In this document: piece by piece, positions 15,002-21,910 of the stretch | Layout of the letters: every line of letters starts with the position of its first letter | How positions within the stretch are numbered: the stretch's first letter is position 1 | Source: a virus | IMG/VR virus record: IMGVR_UViG_3300009529_000056 | Span: 1-21,910 of that record | Strand: one strand, 5' to 3' | DNA: 21,910 bases | The notes under the pieces: model-generated | Database searches by the model: none | What the model saw: the letters and a program-made list of their open reading frames with translations, nothing else | What the model was told of the DNA's origin: nothing | Position numbers and translations under genes: made by a program

Positions 15002-15877
15002 TTACTTTACAGCATTGGATGGAGTTACCGCATCAAAAAGAGCAGCGTAACTTCGCATTCCCTTAGCAATTTCTCGCCATGCTACAGCATGTTGTTCTGG
15101 TGTAACGAGAATCCCAGCCTCCGCACGGGACTTTAACTCTGTTTGAATTTCACGAAGAACGGGGAGCCAATCTGTTATTGAATCACCTAATGCTTGTCGA
15201 TTTGCATTAACTGTCGCCTCAATAATTGACTCAGTATCAGTTAAAACCCCTGCTGAAATCTGAGCAGCTACACCTTCAAAACTACCAGCAACATACAAAG
15301 TTTCATATTTAGAGCGTTGTGCTTGAGAACACCAATATGCTACCCATTCAAAAAGTACAGAACTGTCCGGCTTCCGTACATCAGGAATATTAGGATTGGG
15401 GGGATGGGGAGGGTCGGGGGGATTGGGAGGACCGGGATCACCACCTTCAATCGTTACAATATGGGTTACAATATCTATTGTACCTTGATAAGCACAACCA
15501 ACAATAAACATATATTCGCCAGGATGCCTAGCACTAAACACCGCTCGTTGACCCTCATCATAAACTTCAAAATCAATTGAATTAGGTACAAGCACCCACT
15601 TAAATGAGTCAGCTGTACTCTCAGATACATCAAATCGAACAAGTTCCCCCACTTCTGCTGATTCTTGAGCATTGATAACAATATCTGCTACTGTACCAGG
15701 TTCAACATTATCAGGCGCGTGTGATGCAGTAAGATTAGCATATATATTTGTACCCATATTCGTAACTGGGGAAGATGTGATGGATTCATATTGCATATAT
15801 GAACCAACTAATACACTGGTTCCAAATGTAACTGCAAGCATCAACGCAGCGGCTTGAAGATTTTTCTTAATATTCAT
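15002..15877 (-). CDS. Exported Pro-rich protein with an Ig/PKD-like domain
   Basis: The 291-residue protein has a signal or anchor (MNIKKNLQAAALMLAVTFGTSVLVG), a spacer, then a beta-sandwich candidate of about 65-145 (VGELVRFDVSES, FKWVLVP, ARHPGEYMFIVGCAY, IVTHIVTIEGG), which resembles PKD or Ig-like domains. A Pro-rich linker (147-166, PGPPNPPDPPHPPNP) joins it to a helical C-terminal domain with FEWVAYWCSQAQRSKYETLY and WREIAKGMRSYAALFD. It ends two bases before the peptidase's ribosome binding region and starts in an ATGA overlap with the 57-residue gene. It probably acts outside the cytoplasm together with the peptidase. I know no exact family. Confidence 0.7.
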   Translation of the reverse strand: MNIKKNLQAAALMLAVTFGTSVLVGSYMQYESITSSPVTNMGTNIYANLTASHAPDNVEPGTVADIVINAQESAEVGELVRFDVSESTADSFKWVLVPNSIDFEVYDEGQRAVFSARHPGEYMFIVGCAYQGTIDIVTHIVTIEGGDPGPPNPPDPPHPPNPNIPDVRKPDSSVLFEWVAYWCSQAQRSKYETLYVAGSFEGVAAQISAGVLTDTESIIEATVNANRQALGDSITDWLPVLREIQTELKSRAEAGILVTPEQHAVAWREIAKGMRSYAALFDAVTPSNAVK

Positions 15878-16047
15878 ATTTTACCCCTCGAAGATTTCAC
15901 AGGTTGAACTGCTACTATTTTAGAATTATTCGCTTCAGCAACAAACATTGCTTGATTCTTATCTGTATAAATAGTAAGTGGATAATTATTATCTGGTCTC
16001 ACAATAACATACCACTCAGTAGATTCTAGCTCGTTGTGATCTACCAT
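15874..16047 (-). CDS. 57-residue small protein, easily missed
   Basis: An open frame runs from ATG 16047-16045 to TGA 15876-15874. The product starts MVDHNELESTEWYVIVRPDN and includes YPLTIYTDKNQAMFVAEANN and an end KSSRGKI. It fills what otherwise looks like a 140-base gap. Its stop overlaps the ATG of the Pro-rich protein gene (ATGA), and its start overlaps the end of the zinc-ribbon gene by 32 bases, both typical for this operon. The amino-acid make-up (strand, turn, strand, helix) looks like a small folded domain. Function unknown. Confidence 0.65.
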   Translation of the reverse strand: MVDHNELESTEWYVIVRPDNNYPLTIYTDKNQAMFVAEANNSKIVAVQPVKSSRGKI

Positions 16048-16288
16048 GCCAGCGAACCTGCATATTTACCCAACACGTCTCACAAATTAAAGCCCCTGCG
16101 TACTTTATTTTGTTACCACATTTACAATGTTGAAAAATTTGTTGATCTGTTAATTTTTCTACTTGCAGGGGGTGAGGTGTAGGGGAACCTTGCCGCCTGA
16201 TTTTTCTAACTCGTTTCTTTCTACGAGTACAGCCTGCATATTCTTTCTTACGAACAATAATAGGATAATAATTTGATGCTTTTACCAA
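16016..16288 (-). CDS. Small basic zinc-ribbon protein
   Basis: The 90-residue protein starts at TTG 16288-16286, which overlaps the TAA of the gene upstream. There is no ATG in frame up to the preceding TGA, and GGAA lies eight bases before. The first half is strongly basic (CTRRKKRVRKIRRQG). The second half has a CKCGNKIKYAGALICETCW zinc-ribbon pattern, with Cys pairs at about 55-57 and 69-72, then a basic end. It may bind nucleic acid. The stop is TGA. The TTG start makes its exact N-terminus uncertain. Confidence 0.55.
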   Translation of the reverse strand: MVKASNYYPIIVRKKEYAGCTRRKKRVRKIRRQGSPTPHPLQVEKLTDQQIFQHCKCGNKIKYAGALICETCWVNMQVRWHGRSQRARIY

Positions 16289-16542
16289 TTGAAAATTTCC
16301 ATTAATGCTTCAATGAAAGTAAGAATAAGTTCAAAAAGTTCCTTTAGAAACTCAATATCAATATCCAGGCCCTCTGCTTTTCCCACATCTTGAGCAGCAG
16401 AATAAAATGCCATTTGAGCATCTGCATCACCGCGTTTAAGTTTTCGTAAAAACTTACCCGTTCGACAATCAAGATAAGTTAGTGCAGCTTTTCTAGCAAC
16501 ACGAATAGCTAATTGTCTTTTCTTACGTTTGTTTAATACCAT
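16282..16542 (-). CDS. Small basic protein with a hydrophobic C-terminal helix
   Basis: The 86-residue protein has a Lys/Arg-rich start (MVLNKRKKRQLAIRVARKAA), a middle LRKLKRGDADAQMAFYSAAQDV and an acidic, very hydrophobic end, IEFLKELFELILTFIEALMEIFNW, broken here by charged residues into an amphipathic helix. GGGG precedes the ATG. Its general plan is like the 134-residue protein at 10574-10978, so the two may be distant relatives. Function unknown; binding to membrane or to another virion protein is possible. Confidence 0.6.
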   Translation of the reverse strand: MVLNKRKKRQLAIRVARKAALTYLDCRTGKFLRKLKRGDADAQMAFYSAAQDVGKAEGLDIDIEFLKELFELILTFIEALMEIFNW

Positions 16543-16572
16543 ATTAAATCCCCTTATAAAATTAGAATTTTG

Positions 16573-16770
16573 TTACCGGCTAAGACGTGTCAAAGTTTGA
16601 GCTAGTGCACAACGACGACGAGCCAGAGGTGATAATTTACTTTTAGGTTGAGCACAAAAAGAACGCCAAGAAGTGAATCCCGCAGTTTTAGCCATTTGAG
16701 TTAATGCACCTTTTTTAATATCGGCTCCAGCGATCCATTTCTTCGCTTTCTTTTTTCGTTTCTCAGCCAT
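16573..16770 (-). CDS. Small basic phage protein of the KWI-x-GA type
   Basis: The 65-residue protein MAEKRKKKAKKWIAGADIKKGALT then continues with QMAKTAGFTSWRSFCAQPK and a basic end with LSPLARRRCALAQTLTRLSR. The pattern 'basic leader, KWI-x-x-A-x-K-x-GALT-x-x-AK-x-AG' is shared by small, probably DNA- or virion-associated proteins of many tailed phages (recalled, not searched). AAAGG precedes the ATG. Role is not established. Confidence 0.65.
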   Translation of the reverse strand: MAEKRKKKAKKWIAGADIKKGALTQMAKTAGFTSWRSFCAQPKSKLSPLARRRCALAQTLTRLSR

Positions 16771-16789
16771 GATTTACCTTTATCATAAT

Positions 16790-17674
16790 CTATTGGATAT
16801 ATGCTACTGAAGCCATGTATATCGTATAAGAAGTACTGGTAAGCTTATTATTCAAATACCAATGATAATATCCGTATCCAGTGGCTTCCGATGGTAAGTT
16901 AGTTGAAATATCAGCTATTTCTGCTCCACCTATTATAAATTTAACATGTCCACTTGTTCGCCCGTCAATTTCCCATGTACCACTTACTATTGAAGTGGTT
17001 ATATCTACAGTTGTTTGATTTGTACCATCTGCAACTGAAGCATACCATGTACCATCATTGTAAATGAAAGCAGCGTGTTTAGTGGTATATGTACTAGTTT
17101 GCAAATTGGTTATTAATATTTGCGACATTCCTATGAAAGCAGTAGTATTACCAGTAGGATAACCAGCTACTTTAGCTAAGGCAACTCCTTTTGTGAAATG
17201 CCACCCCACATTACTGATATTTCTACGTGCTGCAGAATTATTAGTTGTACCAGTTTTGACAGAACTCATTCCAAAATTATCTACAAGACTACCACTTCCA
17301 GATGTAAAAGAATTACAACTATCATAGGAATCAAAACAAGTGCTTATTATGTAACCATTGAATAAACTACGAACATAATGTAAGCCATTAAGTGTTCCTG
17401 AAATGTCCCCAGTAACCTCAAGCGTTCCACCTATGGTAATGTTGCCATCTGCATCTACCGCCAATGCAGGGTCAGGAGTACCATCACTCGCTACTAACTC
17501 GCTGTGTCTGTGTAGTGTGTCTGCAATGGAATTATCTGTAAGTGTTTCAAGCTCAGCCCCAGTTGCAGTAGTATCATTGTGGCTTGCGATGTTATGTGTA
17601 GCATCCAATGTATCAGCAGCTTGAAGTTGCTCAATAGTTCCATCTTTTACTACAAGTGGTTTTCGCGCAGCCAT
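16790..17674 (-). CDS. Tail fibre-like protein, possible receptor-binding tip
   Basis: The 294-residue protein begins MAARKPLVVKDGTIEQLQA and shares this start with the next protein upstream (MALRKPLVINAGSIEQIQ). A short collagen-free stalk follows (ADTLHRHSELVAS, then GNITIGGTLEVTGDISGTLN at about 76-95, typical beta-helical fibre stem). The C-terminal 195 residues have Gly/Ser/Thr/Tyr-rich beta strands (GWHFTKGVALAKVAGYPTG, FIYNDGTWYASVADGTNQTT, GYGYYHWYLNN), as in glycan-binding fibre tips. The start lacks a strong ribosome binding site and lies five bases after the upstream TAA. It may recognise the host surface, though this is only inferred from composition and place. Confidence 0.65.
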   Translation of the reverse strand: MAARKPLVVKDGTIEQLQAADTLDATHNIASHNDTTATGAELETLTDNSIADTLHRHSELVASDGTPDPALAVDADGNITIGGTLEVTGDISGTLNGLHYVRSLFNGYIISTCFDSYDSCNSFTSGSGSLVDNFGMSSVKTGTTNNSAARRNISNVGWHFTKGVALAKVAGYPTGNTTAFIGMSQILITNLQTSTYTTKHAAFIYNDGTWYASVADGTNQTTVDITTSIVSGTWEIDGRTSGHVKFIIGGAEIADISTNLPSEATGYGYYHWYLNNKLTSTSYTIYMASVAYIQ

Positions 17675-17679
17675 AGTAT

Positions 17680-18162
17680 TTACAATTTTATAGGTTGTGA
17701 GATTGATATTTCTAATTCAGTTGCACTAAGAGCTAATCCAACTCTAACTACAAATTGCCCACCAGTTATAGGTGCTGTAGCTGTTACTTCACCAACAGTT
17801 GTCGCGCTGAGATAATATATAGTACCAGCTGCTAAGCCGCCAGTTGTACCTGCTACTGCATCCCATTGCGCAGTTGTTGCGACAAGGATACCATCTGTTT
17901 GTATATTTCCACTAGCTGAAGCAGCAATAGAAACATCTTTTACTAAACCAAATACATCCTTAGTACCTGTAGCATCTGCTTTTGCAAGATCGATCTTACT
18001 AGCCGATTCACAATATACCGGAGCCCCAATAACAATTGGGCTAACATTATTGTTAGTCATACTAACAACATCTATTTCAGTTACAACTGCATCTAAAGTA
18101 TCACCTGATTGAATTTGTTCAATTGAACCGGCATTTATTACAAGAGGTTTGCGTAAAGCCAT
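17680..18162 (-). CDS. Fibre-like protein, shared N- and C-terminal modules
   Basis: The 160-residue protein is built from two modules. The N-terminus, MALRKPLVINAGSIEQIQSG, matches the next gene downstream. The C-terminal half, with TIYYLSATTVGEVTATAPIT, FVVRVGLALS and ELEISISQPIKL, matches the C-terminus of the next gene upstream. The beta-strand sequence YYLS-A-x-T-x-G-x-x-T-x-TAP is frequent in phage fibre and virion proteins. AAGGAG precedes the ATG. It is probably a minor structural protein or fibre adaptor. Confidence 0.6.
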   Translation of the reverse strand: MALRKPLVINAGSIEQIQSGDTLDAVVTEIDVVSMTNNNVSPIVIGAPVYCESASKIDLAKADATGTKDVFGLVKDVSIAASASGNIQTDGILVATTAQWDAVAGTTGGLAAGTIYYLSATTVGEVTATAPITGGQFVVRVGLALSATELEISISQPIKL

Positions 18163-18173
18163 AAAAAATCTCC

Positions 18174-18866
18174 TTATAATCGAATAGGTAATTCAATTTC
18201 AATGTCAAGCGTTATTGTGTTAATTGCTCGACCAACTCGAACTACATATTGACTACCAGTTGTAGGGGCTGTTGTTGTAATTTGCCCCACTGTTGCTGCA
18301 TCGAGAAAATAAGTAGCACCAGGGGTGAGTAATGTTGTACCTATTATATTTGTCCAATCTGTACGTACTACTCGACCTTCAGTGATATATTTACATGCAA
18401 ATGTTGCCTCAGTATTAGTGATAGAAAATCCAGCTACTTGAGTAGTATTGGCACTATTAGCTTGAGCCGGATTAACATGACCATTTGCTTTAAGATAAAT
18501 CGGATTACCAATTTTAACTTGTACATCCGCTTCCGCAGTGTGATAACTGTCAACACTTGCTGATATTGTAATAGCTTCTGCACTATGACTAATAGTAACA
18601 CCAGCACCTTCAACTAAATTCTTATATTCTAAAGCAATGCCGGCATCATTAACACCAAGGATACTATTTGCACTGCCTACCTCTTTTAGTAAATTTAAAA
18701 GAGCTAAATAAGAATGTAAAATTGCTTCTAAAGCAACAATTTCACTAATCTTACGACTATTTAATGTTGGATCACCTATACTATCTATATTACGATCAGG
18801 GTAACTTTCTGTTGTACCATCCCAAAGTCCGTTAGGAAAGATAGGTGTTTTGTTAAACTTAGTCAT
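18174..18866 (-). CDS. Fibre-like protein with WDG N-module
   Basis: The 230-residue protein begins MTKFNKTPIFPNGLWDGTTE, followed by a helix AILHSYLALLNLLKEVGSAN, then beta-rich segments and a C-terminal module (TYFLDAATVGQITTTAPTTG, YVVRVGRAINT, DIEIELPIRL) shared with the 160-residue protein downstream. The N-terminal WDG motif recurs in the coiled-coil protein upstream (FPEKIWDG). The layout suggests an appendage protein with an attachment end and a trimerising or binding end. The start codon lies twelve bases downstream of the previous stop and has little ribosome binding site. Confidence 0.6.
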   Translation of the reverse strand: MTKFNKTPIFPNGLWDGTTESYPDRNIDSIGDPTLNSRKISEIVALEAILHSYLALLNLLKEVGSANSILGVNDAGIALEYKNLVEGAGVTISHSAEAITISASVDSYHTAEADVQVKIGNPIYLKANGHVNPAQANSANTTQVAGFSITNTEATFACKYITEGRVVRTDWTNIIGTTLLTPGATYFLDAATVGQITTTAPTTGSQYVVRVGRAINTITLDIEIELPIRL

Positions 18867-18878
18867 TAGCTTATTGTG

Positions 18879-19418
18879 CTAGTTTACTGGTTGAAAGGAT
18901 AATAATTCACTGATATCATTAACACGTTGTGTTAACTCTTGAACACGTTTACTTGTAGCTTTTTCATATTGCCCCATACGCAGTCGTGTTTTATTTTCCA
19001 TTCCCTGTTCATATTTCTTAACATTATCTTTAAATTTTTGGTAATCAGCTGTATGGGCGAAAAGTTGTTGTTGTAAAGCCTGAACAAGACGTATTAATGT
19101 ATCTAATCTTTCGTCTATACCATCCAATTTATCAATACGTTTCTCTACTGCTTTAACATCTCTTTTAAGATCAGCGGGTAGGGTCATATCTTTAACTTTT
19201 CTAAGATAAGCCGCTATATTACTTCTACCGTCTTCTATTAACTGTTTCAAATTTGGCATTGTTTCAAGAGTATCAGTTAAGTCAAGTAAATAACGCTGCG
19301 TAGCTTGCAACTCTCTGGTAATAGTACACCAGTCCTCATATCCAGGAGCACAAATATCAGTTAAATTGGAACGGGCAGCAGATCGCCCGTCCCATATTTT
19401 CTCTGGAAAATTTATCAT
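18879..19418 (-). CDS. Coiled-coil virion-type protein
   Basis: The 179-residue protein starts MINFPEKIWDGRSAARSNL, then is almost fully helical. Hydrophobic heptads with Lys/Glu/Asp (DVKAVEKRIDKLDGIDERLD, then IRLVQALQQQLFAH) span about residues 50-170. There is no membrane segment or signal. It shares the FP-x-x-(I/L)WDG start with the next gene downstream. AAGGTTG precedes the ATG. It fits a fibre stalk, tape-like or assembly factor; the function is unknown. Confidence 0.65.
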   Translation of the reverse strand: MINFPEKIWDGRSAARSNLTDICAPGYEDWCTITRELQATQRYLLDLTDTLETMPNLKQLIEDGRSNIAAYLRKVKDMTLPADLKRDVKAVEKRIDKLDGIDERLDTLIRLVQALQQQLFAHTADYQKFKDNVKKYEQGMENKTRLRMGQYEKATSKRVQELTQRVNDISELLSFQPVN

Positions 19419-19427
19419 AATTCAACC

Positions 19428-19619
19428 TTAAATTTCGATTGACTTCTGAGTAATGAATCTTAGAATAACGTTTACACCACCTTGAATGGCAACTAATATT
19501 GCTACCCATTCTGTATTACTGGCAATAAGATCATGCCCTATAGAATAACCGAGAATACCAGCTGCGAATGTTAAAACGTTTACCCATACCATTTTACTTT
19601 GCCAAAAGCGCTTTGTCAT
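19428..19619 (-). CDS. Small two-pass membrane protein, holin-like
   Basis: The 63-residue protein starts MTKRFWQSKMVWVNVLTFAAG, and has two hydrophobic segments, VWVNVLTFAAGILGYSIG (about 11-28) and WVAILVAIQGGVNVILRF (about 38-55), separated by HDLIASNTE. Basic residues frame it (KRFWQSK, QKSIEI). This pattern (WQSK at the start, ILGY-x-IGH, AIQGGVN-x-x-LRF at the end) is common in small phage membrane proteins often listed as holins. GGAAGGAAG precedes the ATG. Holin is likely by size and topology but not shown. Confidence 0.6.
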   Translation of the reverse strand: MTKRFWQSKMVWVNVLTFAAGILGYSIGHDLIASNTEWVAILVAIQGGVNVILRFITQKSIEI

Positions 19620-19634
19620 GATTTACTTCCTTCC

Positions 19635-19680
19635 ATCAGGACACTTTTTATGTGTTTTCATAAATTTTCGTATTCCTGAT
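19635..19680. repeat. Nested inverted repeats in the leader of the holin-like gene
   Basis: Outer arms ATCAGGA (19635-19641) and TCCTGAT (19674-19680) are perfect complements. Inner arms TTTATG (19647-19652) and CATAAA (19659-19664) are also perfect, with a six-base loop. A 12-codon minus-strand mini-frame (ATG 19661 to TAA 19623, MKTHKKCPDGRK) lies within and ends just before the holin-like gene. With AT-rich DNA, chance is a real possibility. No poly-T tract makes it a terminator. Confidence 0.4.
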
Positions 19681-19704
19681 TATTAGAGAATTAAAAACTT
19701 ATCC

Positions 19705-21864
19705 TTACCGTAAGCCCATCGCTTTCAGCAATTTAACTTCAACCTCAGCATTTTTATCCTGAATTGCTGCTTCCTTGGCTAATGCTCGAAGAGTTACGTT
19801 TTGTGGCATACGAACATGCGATGCATGTGTTCCAGCAATAGTGATTGTTGCGGGTGTCACACCTTGCAGTGGTGGTGTCCCACTAATAACGCCGGCAATA
19901 TTCAAAACAGCCCAACCAAGTCGATTAGTTTGCCCATTAGTTGTTATAGTTATAGCACCAACTGTCCCGCCGCCAAGATCAACATCATTGATTATGGTAG
20001 TAGTATGATTAAGTTCATCAACAGAATCACCATCAAAAGTTAAGACAAGAGCATTCGTAGTTAACGGGCCACCAGAAACTGTAATGTCACCTGGTGAATA
20101 AGCAGTTATGTTACCATTTGCAGCCGTATCAACTATTGTTTGAATAGCGGCATTACTTGAACTGTATTCAATATTTGCTGTATTAAATGCAGCTTCACCA
20201 TTTACATTAATTGTAAGTGTAAAGTTACCGCTTGTCACTGCAACGGGGTAAATTGCAATTGATTGCACTTCATCTACTAGAGTAACACCTTCATTTGTTG
20301 TAGATATGGAACCGGCTGTTCCAGGACCGGTTAAATCAACATTAGTAATTACAGTATCACCCTGATTAGTTCCATCTACAGAGAAACCATCAAAAGTTAA
20401 GACAACAGCAGCATTAGTAAGATCACCACCGGTAACAGAAATATCACCATTTACCCAGCCAGTAATATTTCCGGTCGCAGCTGTATTAATGGCACCTTCG
20501 ATAGCAGCCGCATCTGCATTATAAGCAATGTTATCTGTTAGAACTGCGGTATTAGTAGTTACATTAATTGTAAGTGTATAATTACCACCATTAGCCGTAC
20601 CATTAAATGTTGCAACTGATTGAACTTCATCTGTGGCGTTAACACCTGGCGTAGTTGTAGATATAGCACCAAGTGTCCCGTTTGCCAAATCAATATTAGC
20701 AGTTGTAACTTCACCTTGATCGGCCATATGCACAGAATTACCGTCATATGTTAAAACAAGAGCAGCATTAGCAAGATCACCACCAGAAACAGAAATGTCA
20801 CCATTCGTCCAGCCAGTTACATTACCAGTCGCGGCTGTATCAATCAAACCTTCAACAGTGGCAGCAGTCGAACTCCATAGAATATTAGCTGTTGTAGCAG
20901 CTTCATCATTTACATTAATTGTAAGTGTGTAATTACCACCATCAACTGAGCCATCAAATACTGCAATTTCTTGAACTTCATTAGTACCAGCGGCACCTTG
21001 ATTTGTTGTAGATACAGCACCAACTGTTGGCTCACCTTCTAAATCAATATCATTGAGTACAACTTGTGTATGATTAGCTTCATTAACAGAAGCACCATTA
21101 TACGTTAAAACAATGGCAGCATTAGCAAGATCACCACCAGTAATAACAATGTCACCATTTACCCAGTCAGTAATATTTCCGGTTGCGGCTGTATTAACAA
21201 TACCTTCAATAGTAGCTGCATCTGAACTCCATAGAATATTTGCTGTATCAAACGCATCTTCACCTTCTACATTAATCGTAAGTGTATAGTTGCCACCATT
21301 AACTGTACCTGCATAAGGCTCAATTTGTTGTACTTCATCAACAGGGGCAACACCTTCATTTGTTGTAGATACAGCACCAACTGAGCCACCGGCAAGATTA
21401 ACATCATTAATTACTGCAGCACCGTGATTTGCTATATTAACAGAACTACCATCATATGTTAAAACAGCGGCACCGGCATTGAGATCGCTGGTTAATGCAA
21501 CAGAAATATCACTAGCTGTCCAATCTGTTATGTTTGCCGCATTTGCAGCTGCATCGATTGCTGCTTCAACGGTAGCTGCATTTGCATCATATTCAATGTT
21601 CGCTGTTGTAAATGTAGTCCCATCTCGTAAAGTAAACGTGAGTGTAAACTTACCACTTGTTACTGTACAGTTATATGCCGCAATCGATTGAACTTCATCC
21701 GCAGCCGCGTAACCAGATGGATAATCAGGATCACCTTGTAAAGCTTTTAATTCCTTTAGATTCTTCGTAATTACACGATGAACGGCTACAGGACTACGAC
21801 CTGTAGTTGCATTACCCGTATCAATTGTCTGAGCATTTGCTAAAATATCAGTATAGACGCCCAT
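19705..21864 (-). CDS. Repeat-rich appendage protein with five DEVQ repeats
   Basis: The 719-residue protein has a 55-residue head (MGVYTDILANAQTIDTGNAT onward), five tandem repeats of about 118 residues (56-647) and a 72-residue tail beginning RLGWAVLNIAGVISG and ending in a helix (ALAKEAAIQDKNAEVEVKLL). It has no signal peptide or membrane segment. The repeats are beta-stranded (GGNYTLTINVN, ALVLTYDG) and may form a fibre or decoration on the virion. AGGAG is nine bases before the ATG. It is the first gene of the run visible on the right side. I recall related repeats from planctomycete and phage proteins. Confidence 0.75.
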   Translation of the reverse strand: MGVYTDILANAQTIDTGNATTGRSPVAVHRVITKNLKELKALQGDPDYPSGYAAADEVQSIAAYNCTVTSGKFTLTFTLRDGTTFTTANIEYDANAATVEAAIDAAANAANITDWTASDISVALTSDLNAGAAVLTYDGSSVNIANHGAAVINDVNLAGGSVGAVSTTNEGVAPVDEVQQIEPYAGTVNGGNYTLTINVEGEDAFDTANILWSSDAATIEGIVNTAATGNITDWVNGDIVITGGDLANAAIVLTYNGASVNEANHTQVVLNDIDLEGEPTVGAVSTTNQGAAGTNEVQEIAVFDGSVDGGNYTLTINVNDEAATTANILWSSTAATVEGLIDTAATGNVTGWTNGDISVSGGDLANAALVLTYDGNSVHMADQGEVTTANIDLANGTLGAISTTTPGVNATDEVQSVATFNGTANGGNYTLTINVTTNTAVLTDNIAYNADAAAIEGAINTAATGNITGWVNGDISVTGGDLTNAAVVLTFDGFSVDGTNQGDTVITNVDLTGPGTAGSISTTNEGVTLVDEVQSIAIYPVAVTSGNFTLTINVNGEAAFNTANIEYSSSNAAIQTIVDTAANGNITAYSPGDITVSGGPLTTNALVLTFDGDSVDELNHTTTIINDVDLGGGTVGAITITTNGQTNRLGWAVLNIAGVISGTPPLQGVTPATITIAGTHASHVRMPQNVTLRALAKEAAIQDKNAEVEVKLLKAMGLR
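19924..21699 (-). repeat. Five-copy coding repeat, about 355 bases each
   Basis: In protein terms each copy starts with (D/N)EVQ-x-(I/V)A, continues with GNYTLTINV, a strand (A)N-I-x-(W/Y), a helix A-x-(I/V)-x-x-x-(I/V)-x-TAA-x-GN-(I/V)-T, GD-I-x-(I/V)-GG-x-L, A-x-VLT-(F/Y)-(D/N)G-x-SV and ends GA-(I/V)-STT-x-x-G. Copy starts are at residues 56, 175, 294 and about 410 and 529. Copies 2-4 are most alike, and the first and last have diverged most. The DNA copies show clear similarity but are not identical. Confidence 0.8.
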
Positions 21865-21910
21865 TTTTCATTTCTCCTAGTATTTACTTAACGTATTTAC
21901 TTAACTCTTC

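Noticed and set aside
1-21910. tRNA genes, CRISPR arrays, integrase or attachment sites
   Set aside because: I saw no clover-leaf arrangement, no spaced direct repeats and no recombinase. Only the coding repeat at 19924-21699 is repetitive.

Overview
The window is a block of the late region of a tailed double-stranded DNA bacteriophage or prophage. All convincing genes lie on the minus strand, so the operon reads from the right end (21.9 kb) to the left end (1). Genes are packed with ATGA or TAATG overlaps or gaps of a few bases. The DNA is AT-rich by eye. The host cannot be proven. A twin-arginine-like export signal, an exported Pro-rich Ig-like protein and a DEVQ/NEVQ beta-repeat protein recall genes I associate with planctomycete genomes and aquatic phages (inference from memory). 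TGA acts as a normal stop in several genes.

Layout in reading direction. (1) 21.86-16.79 kb: fibre and appendage genes. These are a 719-residue protein with five tandem ~118-residue repeats, a small holin-like membrane protein, a coiled-coil protein and three modular fibre-like proteins that share end modules. (2) 16.77-15.87 kb: small basic proteins, including a 57-residue gene that is easily missed. (3) 15.9-10.1 kb: a group of exported or membrane proteins. These are a Pro-rich Ig-like protein, a papain-like cysteine peptidase interrupted by two inteins, an exported thioredoxin-fold protein, a membrane protein with a CPYC motif and two further small proteins. (4) 10.1-2.6 kb: packaging and head genes in canonical order, namely GpA-type large terminase, endonuclease VII-like HNH protein, portal, small beta-rich protein, DnaT-like head adaptor, scaffold and P22-like major capsid protein, closed by a strong intrinsic terminator at about 2.57-2.60 kb. 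(5) 2.55-0 kb: a holin-like membrane protein, a sulfotransferase-like protein, an unknown protein, a second HNH gene broken by an in-frame TGA, a GT-A-like glycosyltransferase and the start of a gene that leaves the window.

The most unusual element is the cysteine peptidase gene (11813-14986). Intein 1 sits exactly before the predicted catalytic Cys, so that residue is also the +1 splicing nucleophile. Intein 2 sits directly after the NSWG motif that carries the catalytic Asn. The predicted spliced enzyme is about 340 residues, and it cannot have an assembled active site until intein 1 has spliced. With the two HNH genes, the window holds four homing-type elements. A second notable point is that the scaffold and major capsid proteins begin with the same short motif, LLY-x-x-PVL-x-C-x-x-G.
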